Source of the DNA: Planctomycetota bacterium
GTDB taxonomy: Bacteria > Planctomycetota > Planctomycetia > Pirellulales > UBA1268
DNA length: 64,000 nt
NCBI GenBank assembly: GCA_003669585.1
Contig: QWOQ01000006.1
Span: 218,460-282,459, forward strand
Direction: 5' to 3'
Shown: in pieces, positions 55,101 to 63,592 of the stretch
How the letters are laid out: each line of letters starts with the position of its first letter
Numbering within the stretch: the stretch's first letter is position 1
The notes under the pieces: generated by a model
What the model saw: the letters and a program-made list of their open reading frames with translations, nothing else
Told to the model about the DNA's origin: nothing
Databases searched by the model: none
Program-made: the position numbers and the translations under genes

Positions 55101-56978
55101 CTGTGCGATTCGTTCTTCTGTGGTACTGATCGGATAGTGGTATGCCCAAAGCAGGGTGCGCGTTGCCACGTCAACGCCAACAACGGCGCCGGCGGCAGTC
55201 GGACACACGAGCACCCCTTCAGCCATGGAAGGAGAAAGCCCGGCCGTGCGACGACCGCGGCTGTTGGGATTATCGATCGAACGACTTTCATCGACTTCTG
55301 CAAGCGGTTGAGACCAGAGAGGTTTTCCCGTGGCCGCCTCTAAGACATCGAGCCGAATCTGGCCTCGTTCCTCGACTAATACAGATATCTGATCGCCCAG
55401 CGGTAACGGTGTACCACAATGCCATAAGGCCATCGGCGCAGCGACACCCAAGGGGCCAGCAGGCGGGTCTTCTCGTTCGGGCGGTGTCTTTCGTTCAGCG
55501 AGTTCACTTCCGCTGCTCGGTCGGCGCCATCGAAGTTTTCCTCCGTTGGCAATGTCGTATGCAGAAAGTCTGTTTCCCGACTGCCATGATTCCCCATTTT
55601 GTGCAACGCGAATCGGCATTCCGTTGTTCTGCATGGCAATTGCGCGAGGGGAGCTTTCAACGGCAAATACAAGACGTCCATCGCTGGCCAAGGTTCCGCT
55701 GGTGGCATCATCGAAAACTGCTTCGATGGCTCGCTGTCGCTGGGCATCTGCCATGACATCCATCGCTCCCATGACGTTATCGGTATCAGTTTCGGAAACC
55801 GCCGAGGGGCTTTGTCGCGGCGATGGCACCCACCAAATACGTTTACCAGTTTCAAAGTCAACTGCTAAAAGACCCATCGGTGTGTGCATGAGCACCGTAC
55901 CGGCAACTGCCAGCGGATGGCTTGCGGGCAACAAGGGAATGTCCTGCCGATCGGCGGCGTGCTCCCGCGATTTTTCAAGTAACCGAGCTTCTTCGGGATG
56001 ACGCGTGGTTGGAACTCGCCATCGACTCACTAAGAGTGGCCGGCCTCCGGCAGACATTGCGTTTCGCGCAGGGTTGCCACGATGAACCAGCCATTCCCCA
56101 GGTTGATTGTTGGCAGAGGGACTTTTTGGACCGGCGATGTTCGCTAACCATGCCATGGCGCCGTCTGGTGGATATGAGACTGAAACATCCCGTCCCCCGA
56201 TCCTCGCCGTGAGGCGACTTCCTTTTCGGGTCGCATCCAAAAGAGAGATTGCAAGTGTGTCATCCCCTGCTCGATGTGCGGCAAGTGACCTCATAATGGA
56301 AAGCGTAGGCTCAAGTTCTAACGACTCTTCGCCGACTGCGGCGAGTCTGTCGAGCCATGCAAGAGCGGCGAGTGGTTGTCCCGACTCTAGGTTTTCGATG
56401 GCTGCAAAAAGCGTGGCCCGGTATCCGGCAGGCGTATGAAACCAGCGTCTGGCGACTGCAATGATCTGGTCGCTGTTGGCAGACGCGATAGCTTCTGAAA
56501 GCATTCGTTGGGCACGGGCGCGAAATTGCAATTGATACGACTCGCGTCCGGCTGCCGGCATTGCGCCGATCAAGCGGGTCGTTTCGGTCTTCATGCTCAG
56601 CCAGGTGTCACGAGTGGCGTCGGGCTTGAAAAAAGAATCATTGTCAGCAGACAAAATGTCATCGAAGAGTGTTGATGCATCACTCCATCGCTGTTCTTCC
56701 ACGAGTCTCTCGGCGCGGTCGAGTCGGCGTTCGGCCATGCGATCGTTTGGGAGAAAGATTCCTTCCTCAACAGGCTCTTCAGATTCTTCGGCATTTGCGG
56801 CATCGGCTATTTTTTGATCAGGAGTATTTCGAATTTTCTGCGCAGGAACTTCACGAAGCCCGACAGAAAAAAATGAAAATAGGAAAACAACAGGTACAAT
56901 TCGCTGAATGAAACGCTGCGACGGTGAGACTGCCTTCGCAGTGAAACCAGTGAAACAATTGTGTCTGAGTCGATCCAT
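52125..56978 (-). CDS. Very large exported PQQ-like beta-propeller protein
   Basis: A 1617-residue protein with a signal peptide (RIVPVVFLFSFFSVGLREVPAQ) and many PQQ-like repeats: TGKRIWWVPSP, SRGRRTAGLSPSMAEGVLV, RGTLSWKLPRKE, TGRIIWERHRL and TGRSLWQVP are clear blades. The first propeller covers about 300-800, followed by a helical TPR-like part (800-1060), and a second propeller to about 1580. Residues 70-250 are also helical. The layout suggests an envelope scaffold. The ATG at 56978 follows GGAG by about six bases; frames reaching 57089 are not needed. It is divergent from the HU gene and separate from the MoxR operon. Confidence 0.88.
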   Translation of the reverse strand: MDRLRHNCFTGFTAKAVSPSQRFIQRIVPVVFLFSFFSVGLREVPAQKIRNTPDQKIADAANAEESEEPVEEGIFLPNDRMAERRLDRAERLVEEQRWSDASTLFDDILSADNDSFFKPDATRDTWLSMKTETTRLIGAMPAAGRESYQLQFRARAQRMLSEAIASANSDQIIAVARRWFHTPAGYRATLFAAIENLESGQPLAALAWLDRLAAVGEESLELEPTLSIMRSLAAHRAGDDTLAISLLDATRKGSRLTARIGGRDVSVSYPPDGAMAWLANIAGPKSPSANNQPGEWLVHRGNPARNAMSAGGRPLLVSRWRVPTTRHPEEARLLEKSREHAADRQDIPLLPASHPLAVAGTVLMHTPMGLLAVDFETGKRIWWVPSPRQSPSAVSETDTDNVMGAMDVMADAQRQRAIEAVFDDATSGTLASDGRLVFAVESSPRAIAMQNNGMPIRVAQNGESWQSGNRLSAYDIANGGKLRWRRPSSGSELAERKTPPEREDPPAGPLGVAAPMALWHCGTPLPLGDQISVLVEERGQIRLDVLEAATGKPLWSQPLAEVDESRSIDNPNSRGRRTAGLSPSMAEGVLVCPTAAGAVVGVDVATRTLLWAYHYPISTTEERIAQGIGIGGRRPQNVVVFNGQVVPPGAEHRWIDSVPTLSSGYSVLTPSESNELHCVSLRRGTLSWKLPRKENLYVAGIVENMVVLVGRRSVEAVSLAEGKSIWKEPISWGDAGMPSGRGFITGSHLFVPLDTPEIVDIDLKTGTIVGRSPARGNHVPGNLIAYRGEILSQGVDSLDAFYQESLLQKRIETVQRDEPRDLWATTWQGQLSLSAGHIQKGILQLESAGKLDSSRVTRDMLADAFQFALQRDFAASSERWRDAIQLAGDGRVARDMLRTTVDGFLKTKNISSAWEASRELIGRSTSREDEESLVFELPTRRSSCRESRWLQGRFADLLKSAESPLLTTINGFASESLETALASTTTESLEWFLDCFASHPLAEQARNELLTRLTQRGNAGDTFLASDPAADPEVRRELILLSMLASTDAASRSRASDLLGLSKVFPTEMLPSAWPLGAVEQTQKNRRPQDNAQQHHGFRVIPIPIDGDRGPFMPSLQMGFDLQQQSLIATDGMGRQIGAPLRLDDRNSMGGMMIMPHAAEASVVGRIVVVRSGLQTSAIELADRPGGKNRVLWRSPDDGSAVLRNQMFGVFNANGVGQRIRRNHQPLGMRIVEPDIDATQVATVQGGQATIAGVPMLSHRTLEVRDIRTGRIIWERHRLPVDGELVGDDTFITVCPKSGRGAVVLSMVDGRIVRTCDVPRIHQRLGSSGHRLVVITGSDKRPTDRAGIELFDPVTLERISLGEFSGESRVTPAGPHKLSVLEPTGQFTLLDLVRGKNIFSIQLPGMPSTLQQVHVMPWENRLLVIVGRQETPEEQKMLAAAGQIQNLPWHGHGEPNPMITGSIWSIDATTGRSLWQVPATIQRHGLLLSQPSDVPLLFFARQIIPSVGGEKPRMSVLCLDKRTGHEVFLEDKIAAEHQMLFNCSMTGDPENHSIALELAGRSYLLRYRGQPMAPQPPYQASIPAAGKNDPSSNIGRWLQDTMGLRFDFFFEPFPDQK

Positions 56979-57217
56979 ACGCGTCTCCATAAAAACAACT
57001 GTCGGAACTCTGTGTACGATCCAAAAAAAATGTCTTACAGCGTCGAACGAAATGAAAGTTGGGATCATCTGGAGACGCCAACACATCACAACCGCTGGCC
57101 CTTTCAGGCGAGCATCAGTACCTCGCCATTCTCAAAAACTGGCCATCCCAGATGACTGTTGATCTCAAAGCATCTTAGAACTGCCGCCGTAAGACTGGCA
57201 AGAAATGACATAATTCG

Positions 57218-57267
57218 CCTAAAAAACAGATGTTTTTAGGGAGAGAAGTCAAAATCCCCTAAGAAAA
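57218..57267. promoter_or_regulatory. Cluster of three CCTAAnAAA-like sites between two divergent genes
   Basis: CCTAAAAA and its exact complement TTTTTAGG (57218-57225, 57233-57240) form an inverted repeat with a 7-base spacer, and CCCCTAAGAAAA follows at 57256-57267. They lie in the 416-base gap between the PQQ-propeller gene and the HU gene and could be operator sites or a hairpin. No promoter could be fixed with confidence here. Confidence 0.35.
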
Positions 57268-57394
57268 TGGAGTTTTCGGGTTGCAATTTGAACTTGAAAC
57301 AATCTAATCAGCCTCGCTTCCGGCGAAGTGAGCCGGGCTCCAGTCCGCGGTGGGGTTATCGCCGCCAGAGCTTTTTGAATGGGAGACCTAGAAC

Positions 57395-57727
57395 GTGTCA
57401 GCGAAGAAAACCGGCAGCAAGCCGATGACGAAGACCGAAATTCTGAGAAGCATCTCGGAAATTACCGGTCTGCAGAAGAAGGACGTAGTCGCAGTGATGG
57501 AGGCCCTTACGGATGAAATCAAGAAGGCCTTGAAGTCAAGCGGCATTGGTGTGTTTTCGATTCCCGGCCTCGTCAAGGTCGAGCGTCGCAAAGTTCCGGC
57601 GCGTCCGGCGCAAAAGGGTGTCAAAAATCCTTTTACAGGTGAACTTCAGGATCGTCCAGCGAAGCCTGCGAGCGTGAAGGTTCGCGTGCGCGCGCTCAAA
57701 AACCTCAAGGCCATGGTCACGCCGTAA
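57395..57727 (+). CDS. HU-family DNA-binding protein
   Basis: A 110-residue nucleoid protein of the HU/IHF fold: helices (MTKTEILRSISEITGLQKKDVVAVMEALTDE) then beta arms with GIGVFSIPGLVKVERRKVPA and the DNA-intercalating region KNPFTGELQ. A short basic N-terminal extension (MSAKKTGSKP) precedes the core. The start is GTG at 57395, with GGGAG nine bases upstream. It is a single-gene unit, with a clear terminator just after. The family bends DNA as dimers; whether it is HU or a specialised paralogue cannot be told. Confidence 0.95.
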   Translation: MSAKKTGSKPMTKTEILRSISEITGLQKKDVVAVMEALTDEIKKALKSSGIGVFSIPGLVKVERRKVPARPAQKGVKNPFTGELQDRPAKPASVKVRVRALKNLKAMVTP

Positions 57728-57782
57728 GGCGAATAAACTGTGGACAATGTCCGCAGAAAAAACGTCACGCAGACGAACAGGA

Positions 57783-57816
57783 GAGGCGGTGTCCAAATGG
57801 ATGCCGCCTCTTTTTT
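57783..57816 (+). terminator. Intrinsic terminator of the HU gene
   Basis: GAGGCGG (57783-57789) pairs with CCGCCTC (57804-57810), with an inner TCC-AAAT-GGA pairing, followed by TTTTTT. It lies 56 bases after the HU stop. Confidence 0.92.
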
Positions 57817-58032
57817 CATTGAACGTCATCGTTGCAAACTTCAAACGCAAAGAAGTTCGCTGAGAAAATTTGAAGATTGAGAACAGACTCGCACGCGTCA
57901 CCGCTCGGGAGAGTAGATGTCGAACTGAGATACTGGCAGAATGCTGTTGATCTCAAATGGAACAGGCGTGAAAACACTCGGCGTCGAGGCATTCCTTCCA
58001 GTCATTCAAAACACTCACCATACGGTGGCTTC

Positions 58033-58842
58033 ATGCGCCTCTTTTATCCCTTTTTCGTTGTGGCCCTGATCTTTTACTTGGATCATGTTGCCTCCACCGC
58101 AGTTGCAGCTGATCCTGTCAAAGAAGGCCAGTGGATTTCCCTTCTGAACGGAAAGGATCTTACTGGCTGGAAGCCGAAGATTCGGTATCACGAACTGGGA
58201 GACAATTTTGCGAACACCTTTCGCGTCGAAGACGGTCTCCTCAAGATTCGCTACGACGGATACAAACAATACGATGAAACGTTCGGCCACCTCTTCTACG
58301 ACAAAGAGTTCTCGCACTACATTCTTCGAGTCGAATATCGGTTTGTCGGCGAGCAATGTCCGGGCGGCCCTCAATGGGCAATTCGCAACAGTGGCATGAT
58401 GCTGCATGGCGAGGCTCCTGAAACAATGGCGAAGGATCAGTCCTTCCCGGTGTCGATAGAAGTTCAGATTCTTGGTGGGGATGGAAAAAGTGATCGCAGT
58501 ACGATGAATCTGTGTACGCCAGGAACAAACGTTGTGATGAATGGAAAACTGTTTGTGCCGCACTGTACGAATTCAACGTCGAAGACTTATCACGGCGAGC
58601 AGTGGGTCGAAACCGAAACCGAAGTGCGAGGAAATACGGTTATGCGACACAAGATCGCAGGAAAAGTAGTTCTAGAATACAACGATCCTCAGTTGGATGA
58701 TCGAGAAGAACACTCTCGCGAACTGGCTCAAAAAAACGGCGGATTGAAACTCGATCACGGAACCATATCGCTGCAATCAGAGAGCCATCCAATCGATTTT
58801 CGGAAAGTTGAGATTTTGATTCTCGATCCGAAGAAGACGTAA
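58033..58842 (+). CDS. Exported DUF1080 (3-keto-disaccharide hydrolase type) protein
   Basis: A 269-residue protein with a signal peptide (MRLFYPFFVVALIFYLDHVAS) and a DUF1080 beta-jelly-roll: WISLLNGKDLTGWK, the long middle with FRVEDGLLKIRYDGY and ILRVEYRFVGEQ, and the C-terminal GTISLQSESHPIDFRKVEI. The family is much expanded in planctomycetes and includes hydrolases of 3-keto-disaccharides. The ATG at 58033 starts the signal peptide; a longer frame to 57877 crosses non-coding sequence. It stands alone, separated by about 300 bases from HU. Confidence 0.9.
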   Translation: MRLFYPFFVVALIFYLDHVASTAVAADPVKEGQWISLLNGKDLTGWKPKIRYHELGDNFANTFRVEDGLLKIRYDGYKQYDETFGHLFYDKEFSHYILRVEYRFVGEQCPGGPQWAIRNSGMMLHGEAPETMAKDQSFPVSIEVQILGGDGKSDRSTMNLCTPGTNVVMNGKLFVPHCTNSTSKTYHGEQWVETETEVRGNTVMRHKIAGKVVLEYNDPQLDDREEHSRELAQKNGGLKLDHGTISLQSESHPIDFRKVEILILDPKKT

Positions 58843-59552
58843 GCGTCTCTCCGGCATGAGTTCCTCAAATCAAAAGTCTTATCAACAGCCGACTTGAGAT
58901 GAGCCTTGAAAATGAGACATCTCTCGAAGTCTCGCGCTCCATACGGACTATGTCAGTTTCCGGAGCACTCGAGATAGAGTTTTGCTGAACGGGTTTGTGA
59001 ATCACAAGAAAATCGGGTTCCATGATTGCAAGCACAATAGATCGATGTGTTCTTTGGTGCATCACCGTGCGGTGCGCACAATCGGGCAGAACAGCATCAA
59101 CGCCGTTGCGGTCTCCAGCGACGAGCAAGAAAAAAACTCGGAGACTGTCCCTGATGCGACGCTTCTGACGCTGGAGGAACTCAATGTAGCGGGAGCAATC
59201 CGCTCGAGTTATCGGAAACACGAACAGCGTTCAGTTCGATCTCTTGCACGGAAGCGATGTGAATTGGTGGCTCGAAATCGTTGGACAACTCCCTCCTGCT
59301 GTTCGGCTCCGCGTCGAGTGCCTTCCACCTCTTTCGCAAGTACCCATTGATTGTGCTGGTGGTAGAAACATGGGATTCAAATATAGACAGTACCTCAATG
59401 ACACTAGGGAGCGATCAAGCAGGAGGTGCTTGGAGCGGAGGCGCAGAATCGTGGCAACAGGCGGCCACGCGCGAGGACATCGAGTCATCGAGCCGGCCAT
59501 CACCGGACGGAAGAAACTTATAATCCCCTTGAGGATGGCGATTGTTGAAGAA
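58843..59552. other. 710-base interval without a confident gene; coding-like segments in shifting frames
   Basis: No full gene is supported. Plus-strand segments look coding in turn: 59080-59240 in one frame (VRTIGQNSINAVAVSSDEQ, TLLTLEELNVAGAIRSSYR) and 59190-59370 in another (VIGNTNSVQFDLLHGSDVNW, EIVGQLPPAVRLRVECLPP). This is what a decayed or frameshifted gene would give. No family could be assigned. Confidence 0.35.
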
Positions 59553-59625
<73 letters not shown>

Positions 59626-59789
59626 AGTTGTCCAAAGCAAAAAAGGTCATCGATCGTGACCGAAGGTTTGCTCCAATGAGCTTCCAAAAGAACGATTCAA
59701 ATGGCCTTTTTTAATGCACAACAAGCCTCATGTGTTAGGCCGAAACAGAGCGATTGTCAACGCACGATGCGCAAAAACGCCCGCGAACG

Positions 59790-61331
59790 CTAACGGCGAC
59801 GATAGATGTCTGGCAGATACGCCAAAGAGAATGCGATCACCATCAGGAGAAATGAGAGTACACCAATGAGGGCTGGATTGAACCAGGATTCAGACAAAGT
59901 TTGGCCAAATGTTAAAATGCTCATCATGAGAAACATTACTGAGCCAATCGCTGCCGAAAGCATCACAATCTTTACGACAATCAAGACAAGAGTGTGAATG
60001 CCGACTGCAAAAATATTCAGTTGTTCGACGAAAGAGCGGTTGTTCAACGAGGCCTCATCGGCAAGCAAACTGCCGACGTCGGCTTCGTGTAGGCTTGCCA
60101 TATTTGGAATGTTTGAACTACTCGAAAACATATGCGGCATTCGCGAAGGCACTGCAGGAGGCGATGAACCGTCGCTCTTGTGTGGTGGTTGCGACAATGC
60201 GGCATCGGAACCTGTGACTGCAGAAGGCAACGGAGGAGGGGAACGCTTTGAATCACGTTTCTTGATCATTTCCGTTGATCGAGACATTGGAATCGGATGC
60301 GTCGGGGCCCAGCGCCGCAATCGTTCTATGACGGCCTCCGCCGAATTGAGGCGATGGAGGGGATTCTTTTGCATCATCGCCTCGACGACATCAACAAAGG
60401 CAGCCGATACTTTTGGCGCCAATTCACGGATCGGAGTGGGCCGTTCTTTGAGGTGACGACGAGCTTTTTCCTGGCGAGTGCCGCCTGGAAATGGAACCTG
60501 ACCTGTCAGGGCAAAATAGAGAGTGCATCCCAAACCATAGATGTCGGCGGGTGGACCAGCCTCGTCGGGAGAGCGAATTTGTTCCGGAGCCATGTAATCA
60601 ACCGTTCCCACCACACGCCCCAGCTTTGTCGTGGAATCGTCCAGGAGCGATCCGGCCAACCCGAGATCAGAAACCTTCACGCGTCCATCATCAGTCACAA
60701 GAAGATTTCCGGGTTTTACATCTCGGTGTACAAGACCCGCGACATGAGCATGGGCCAGACCGGCGGCAGCTTGCGAGATGATCGATGCGGCAGATTTTTC
60801 ATCGATCGGACCATAGCGAAGAACCTGCCGTCTGAGGTCAAGTCCAGGCACCAGCTCGGTGACCATGTAATAAACCTTCCCATCGTGTCCGGCGTCGAAT
60901 GCTCGAACAAGGTTGTCGTGATCGAGTCGACCGAGTGCACGAATCTCGCGTTGAAACGCAGACTCAGTTTCAGGTGTACTCTTTGCCCTTGGCAGCACCT
61001 TAATCGCCACGATCCGTCCCATCATCACGTGTTCGGCCTTGAACACCTGTCCCATGCCCCCCTGCGCAATTGCATCGAGTATTCGATATTGACCAAGCGT
61101 GAGTTTGCGCCGACCGGCAAGGATCTGTTCGGCTTGAAATTGGGTGAGCTTTCCCTGTTCAACAAGCACCTTGGATATTGCAGCGTCGAGATCGGCAGGA
61201 TCGAGAGTGACGAAACCACACTGGCTGCGAACGATTGTCTCGGCAGTGTCGATCGCAGGCGCGTCGAGGATACTGCTGGCTATTGCAGTATCGCGAAAAC
61301 GAGGGATCGATTTTTTAGGAAGGTCACTCAT
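59790..61331 (-). CDS. Membrane serine/threonine protein kinase
   Basis: A 513-residue protein. A short helical N-terminal domain (DAAISKVLVEQGKLTQFQAEQILAGRR split over 49-75) precedes the kinase, as in many planctomycete kinases. The Gly loop is AQGGMGQVFKAE, the ATP Lys is 111 (VAIKVL), the catalytic loop HRDVKPGN is at 202-209, and the metal motif reads DLG (222-224). A Ser/Pro linker leads to three C-terminal hydrophobic segments (about 430-510), so the kinase faces the cytoplasm on a membrane anchor. The ATG at 61331 is the best start; other ATGs at 61358 and 61382 lie upstream. It lies 200 bases from the RluA-type gene. Confidence 0.92.
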   Translation of the reverse strand: MSDLPKKSIPRFRDTAIASSILDAPAIDTAETIVRSQCGFVTLDPADLDAAISKVLVEQGKLTQFQAEQILAGRRKLTLGQYRILDAIAQGGMGQVFKAEHVMMGRIVAIKVLPRAKSTPETESAFQREIRALGRLDHDNLVRAFDAGHDGKVYYMVTELVPGLDLRRQVLRYGPIDEKSAASIISQAAAGLAHAHVAGLVHRDVKPGNLLVTDDGRVKVSDLGLAGSLLDDSTTKLGRVVGTVDYMAPEQIRSPDEAGPPADIYGLGCTLYFALTGQVPFPGGTRQEKARRHLKERPTPIRELAPKVSAAFVDVVEAMMQKNPLHRLNSAEAVIERLRRWAPTHPIPMSRSTEMIKKRDSKRSPPPLPSAVTGSDAALSQPPHKSDGSSPPAVPSRMPHMFSSSSNIPNMASLHEADVGSLLADEASLNNRSFVEQLNIFAVGIHTLVLIVVKIVMLSAAIGSVMFLMMSILTFGQTLSESWFNPALIGVLSFLLMVIAFSLAYLPDIYRRR

Positions 61332-61530
61332 AACACTACGGTTTGTTACCTTGCCCATACTTTGCACTGAAACAATGTGCATCGTCGCCAAAAGTATTTT
61401 TACGACGAACAAAGCCGGCCACAAAGACCATCGGAGGTTTTCTGAGGAAAAAGTGTGTCTCGTACCGCCCAAACCGGAGCAGGAAGACCCCGAACCAAGG
61501 GTGCTCATGAAAAATGAGTCGGATAAAGAA

Positions 61531-62505
61531 CTACTTTCTGTTACGTTCCAAAAGGAGAGACTGATACCGTAACCGCCATGAATCTGGACAGTCTGCCCGA
61601 AACGTTCGAGGTCCTCCAAGGTGCGGAAGATCGAGCGTAAGGCTGCGAGAATGGAGAGCGATTCCAAGTTCAAACGGTAATCGTGCTCCGTACATTCGAT
61701 CGCCAACAATCGGACAGGCACGACGGCTTAACTGAATGCGCAACTGATGACGGCGACCGGTCGACGGTCGCAGTTCTACGAGCGATACCTCCCCCATGCG
61801 GCGCACCACTCTCGCTCGCAACAAGCATTCTTTGGAGACGTCGTCAGATTCATCGTCACTCTTCTGTGGGCTGCGAGGGTCGATCGAAGCAGTGATTCGT
61901 GGCTCGCGTTTCATCGATCGTGATGCAATCGATCGCACATCCGGAGGGCGCTTTGTGGAATATTCCTGCAAAGGCCGAACACTGTTTTGAACTACGAGAT
62001 CGTTCCATTCCACCCACTCTTCGAGTGGCGCGGGAAATCGTCCTTCCACGATCGCGACGTACTCTTTCTCGACGTGTCGATCGCGAAACGCCTGCGAAAG
62101 GAGAGCTGCGGTCCGTTGTGTTTTGGCCATCACCACAACGCCCGATACGGGAACATCGAGGCGGCTCACGATTCCGACAAACGGCGGAGGAGAAGCTTCG
62201 TTGGTGCGGCAATGCTGCCGAGCCCATGTGTAGAGACTCTCTTGGTCTGCCGGCACATGGGCGGTAGCGAGCCCTGCAGGTTTATCAACAACAATCAACT
62301 TCGAATCTTCAAAGAGGACTCGAATCGTTGATCGATGCGAAGAGAACCCCGCTGGAATCAGTGGAGGCTTGGCAAGGTTTGTAGGTCGTTGATGCGACAA
62401 GGCTCGTCGAGAACCAAGAGAAGCCGTAGGCTTTCGAGGCGTGCTGTCAGGCTGTGAACGGCCTGACTTGGGATTGGACGGAGTTCTGGAACGGCGTTTT
62501 TTCAT
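61531..62505 (-). CDS. RluA-family RNA pseudouridine synthase (second copy)
   Basis: A 324-residue protein with a basic, Ser/Pro-rich N-terminal stretch of about 60 residues (KKRRSRTPSNPKSGRSQ), then the synthase core: VLFEDSKLIVVDKPAGLAT, the catalytic Asp in VSRLDVPVSGVV, and GRRHQLRIQLSRRACPIVGDRMYG. It has a 50-residue insertion between the two halves (about residues 185-235). The usual HRLD is SRLD here. The start at ATG 62505 is one base from the maf start on the other strand; a longer frame to 62865 would lie wholly over maf. Target RNA is unknown. Confidence 0.88.
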   Translation of the reverse strand: MKKRRSRTPSNPKSGRSQPDSTPRKPTASLGSRRALSHQRPTNLAKPPLIPAGFSSHRSTIRVLFEDSKLIVVDKPAGLATAHVPADQESLYTWARQHCRTNEASPPPFVGIVSRLDVPVSGVVVMAKTQRTAALLSQAFRDRHVEKEYVAIVEGRFPAPLEEWVEWNDLVVQNSVRPLQEYSTKRPPDVRSIASRSMKREPRITASIDPRSPQKSDDESDDVSKECLLRARVVRRMGEVSLVELRPSTGRRHQLRIQLSRRACPIVGDRMYGARLPFELGIALHSRSLTLDLPHLGGPRTFRADCPDSWRLRYQSLLLERNRK

Positions 62506-62506
62506 A

Positions 62507-63250
62507 ATGGCAGCGTTGCGTCGATTGATCCTTCTTGCAAGTCGTTCGCCACGAAGGCTGGAACTAGCTCGAGAAGCGGGCTGGACGGTCCGCGTGGCAC
62601 CCCCATCGGAGGAAGTTGAAGAGTCGCAACCTCCGCGGGCGGCCGGAGAATCGCTTGAGCGATTTGTTGCCCGTTTAGCCTGGGCGAAGGCCGAAGAAAT
62701 CGGACGATTGATGGCAGCTACGATGGAGCCGCAAGAAACGCTTATCGCATGTGACACGCTGAGCGAAGTCGATGGAGAAACTTTTGGTAAACCCAAAGAT
62801 CGCTCCGATGCCGCTCGTATGATGCTGGCATTTTCTGGAAAATCCCATCGAGTACTCACCGGCACCTGCGTGTGGAGGCCATCACAGGGAGAACCGATTC
62901 TTGCCGTTACGGAGAGTCTTTTGCGAATGGAAAAACTTTCGCAGGACTCAATTCAAACCTATCTCAGCACAAATCGTTGGATCGGAAAAGCTGGCGCGAT
63001 TGGCTACCAAGACGGCCATGCGTGGCTGGTGCTCACCGCTGGCAGCAGTTCGAACGTGGTTGGGCTTCCGCTGGAAACCGTACAGCAATCAATCGAGCAG
63101 ATCGAAATTTTTTCACGAAAGAAATTTGAGGTAAAAAGCACTCAACTTCGCAGTAAAACACCAACTCCAGTTCAGTTTTACCCAGCCATTCCATCAAAGA
63201 GAACCTTGACGGAAAAAATAGAAGGTTTCCGAACAACAGATTCCAAATAA
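62507..63250 (+). CDS. maf: Maf-family nucleotide pyrophosphatase
   Basis: A 247-residue house-cleaning enzyme that hydrolyses non-canonical or TTP/UTP-type nucleotides, linked to cell division in some bacteria. The N-terminal signature is LILLASRSPRRLELAREAGW, with CDTLSEVDGETFGKPKD and SGKSHRVLTG further on; GAIGYQDGHAWLV fits the C-terminal loop. The C-terminal 45 residues are extra and basic. The start ATG 62507 keeps the family N-terminus. The gene is divergent from the pseudouridine synthase with a one-base gap. Confidence 0.92.
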   Translation: MAALRRLILLASRSPRRLELAREAGWTVRVAPPSEEVEESQPPRAAGESLERFVARLAWAKAEEIGRLMAATMEPQETLIACDTLSEVDGETFGKPKDRSDAARMMLAFSGKSHRVLTGTCVWRPSQGEPILAVTESLLRMEKLSQDSIQTYLSTNRWIGKAGAIGYQDGHAWLVLTAGSSSNVVGLPLETVQQSIEQIEIFSRKKFEVKSTQLRSKTPTPVQFYPAIPSKRTLTEKIEGFRTTDSK

Positions 63251-63283
63251 AATTTTGGATTAAAAAGAGAGACCGTGTCTCTC

Positions 63284-63328
63284 AAAAAAAACAAGCGGTC
63301 GAACCGCAGACTGCAGTTCGACCGCTTG
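63284..63328 (-). terminator. Intrinsic terminator of the rRNA operon
   Basis: A perfect 13-bp stem, CAAGCGGTCGAAC (63292-63304) with GTTCGACCGCTTG (63316-63328), followed on the minus strand by eight T. It lies just after the 5S gene. Confidence 0.93.
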
Positions 63329-63337
63329 CAAAATAAA

Positions 63338-63446
63338 TTCCGGCGGTACCTACTCTCGCACTTTTGGCACTACCATCGGCTCTGAAAGCTTAACTACCGT
63401 GTTCGGGATGGGAACGGGTGTGACCTTTCAAATATGTTCACCGGAA
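63338..63446 (-). rRNA. rrf: 5S ribosomal RNA
   Basis: The reverse complement begins TTTCCGGTGAACAT and ends GTAGGTACCGCCGGAA, with the conserved inner stretch CCCGTTCCCATCCCGAAC and GGTAGTGCCAAAAGTGCGAG. The ends pair as the 5S helix I. It is about 109 bases long, and lies 147 bases after the 23S gene. Confidence 0.95.
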
Positions 63447-63592
63447 AGCTCGTACACATCGACGTGAAGCTTTCGCGACACGTCGATGCGAATATGAAAA
63501 GGTTGTGGTAATTAGCACGCTCCGGTTCTTCAACGCTCACACAACAAATTTGTTGTGAAGGTTTAAGAGTGCCAGGAGCACTCGATACGAGT

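Noticed and set aside
57728..58032. Gene between HU and the DUF1080 gene
   Set aside because: Apart from the HU terminator the 305 bases hold no supported frame; the upstream extension of the DUF1080 frame has no signal or domain.
62506..62865. Upstream extension of the second RluA-type gene
   Set aside because: It would lie wholly over maf and has no synthase motif.
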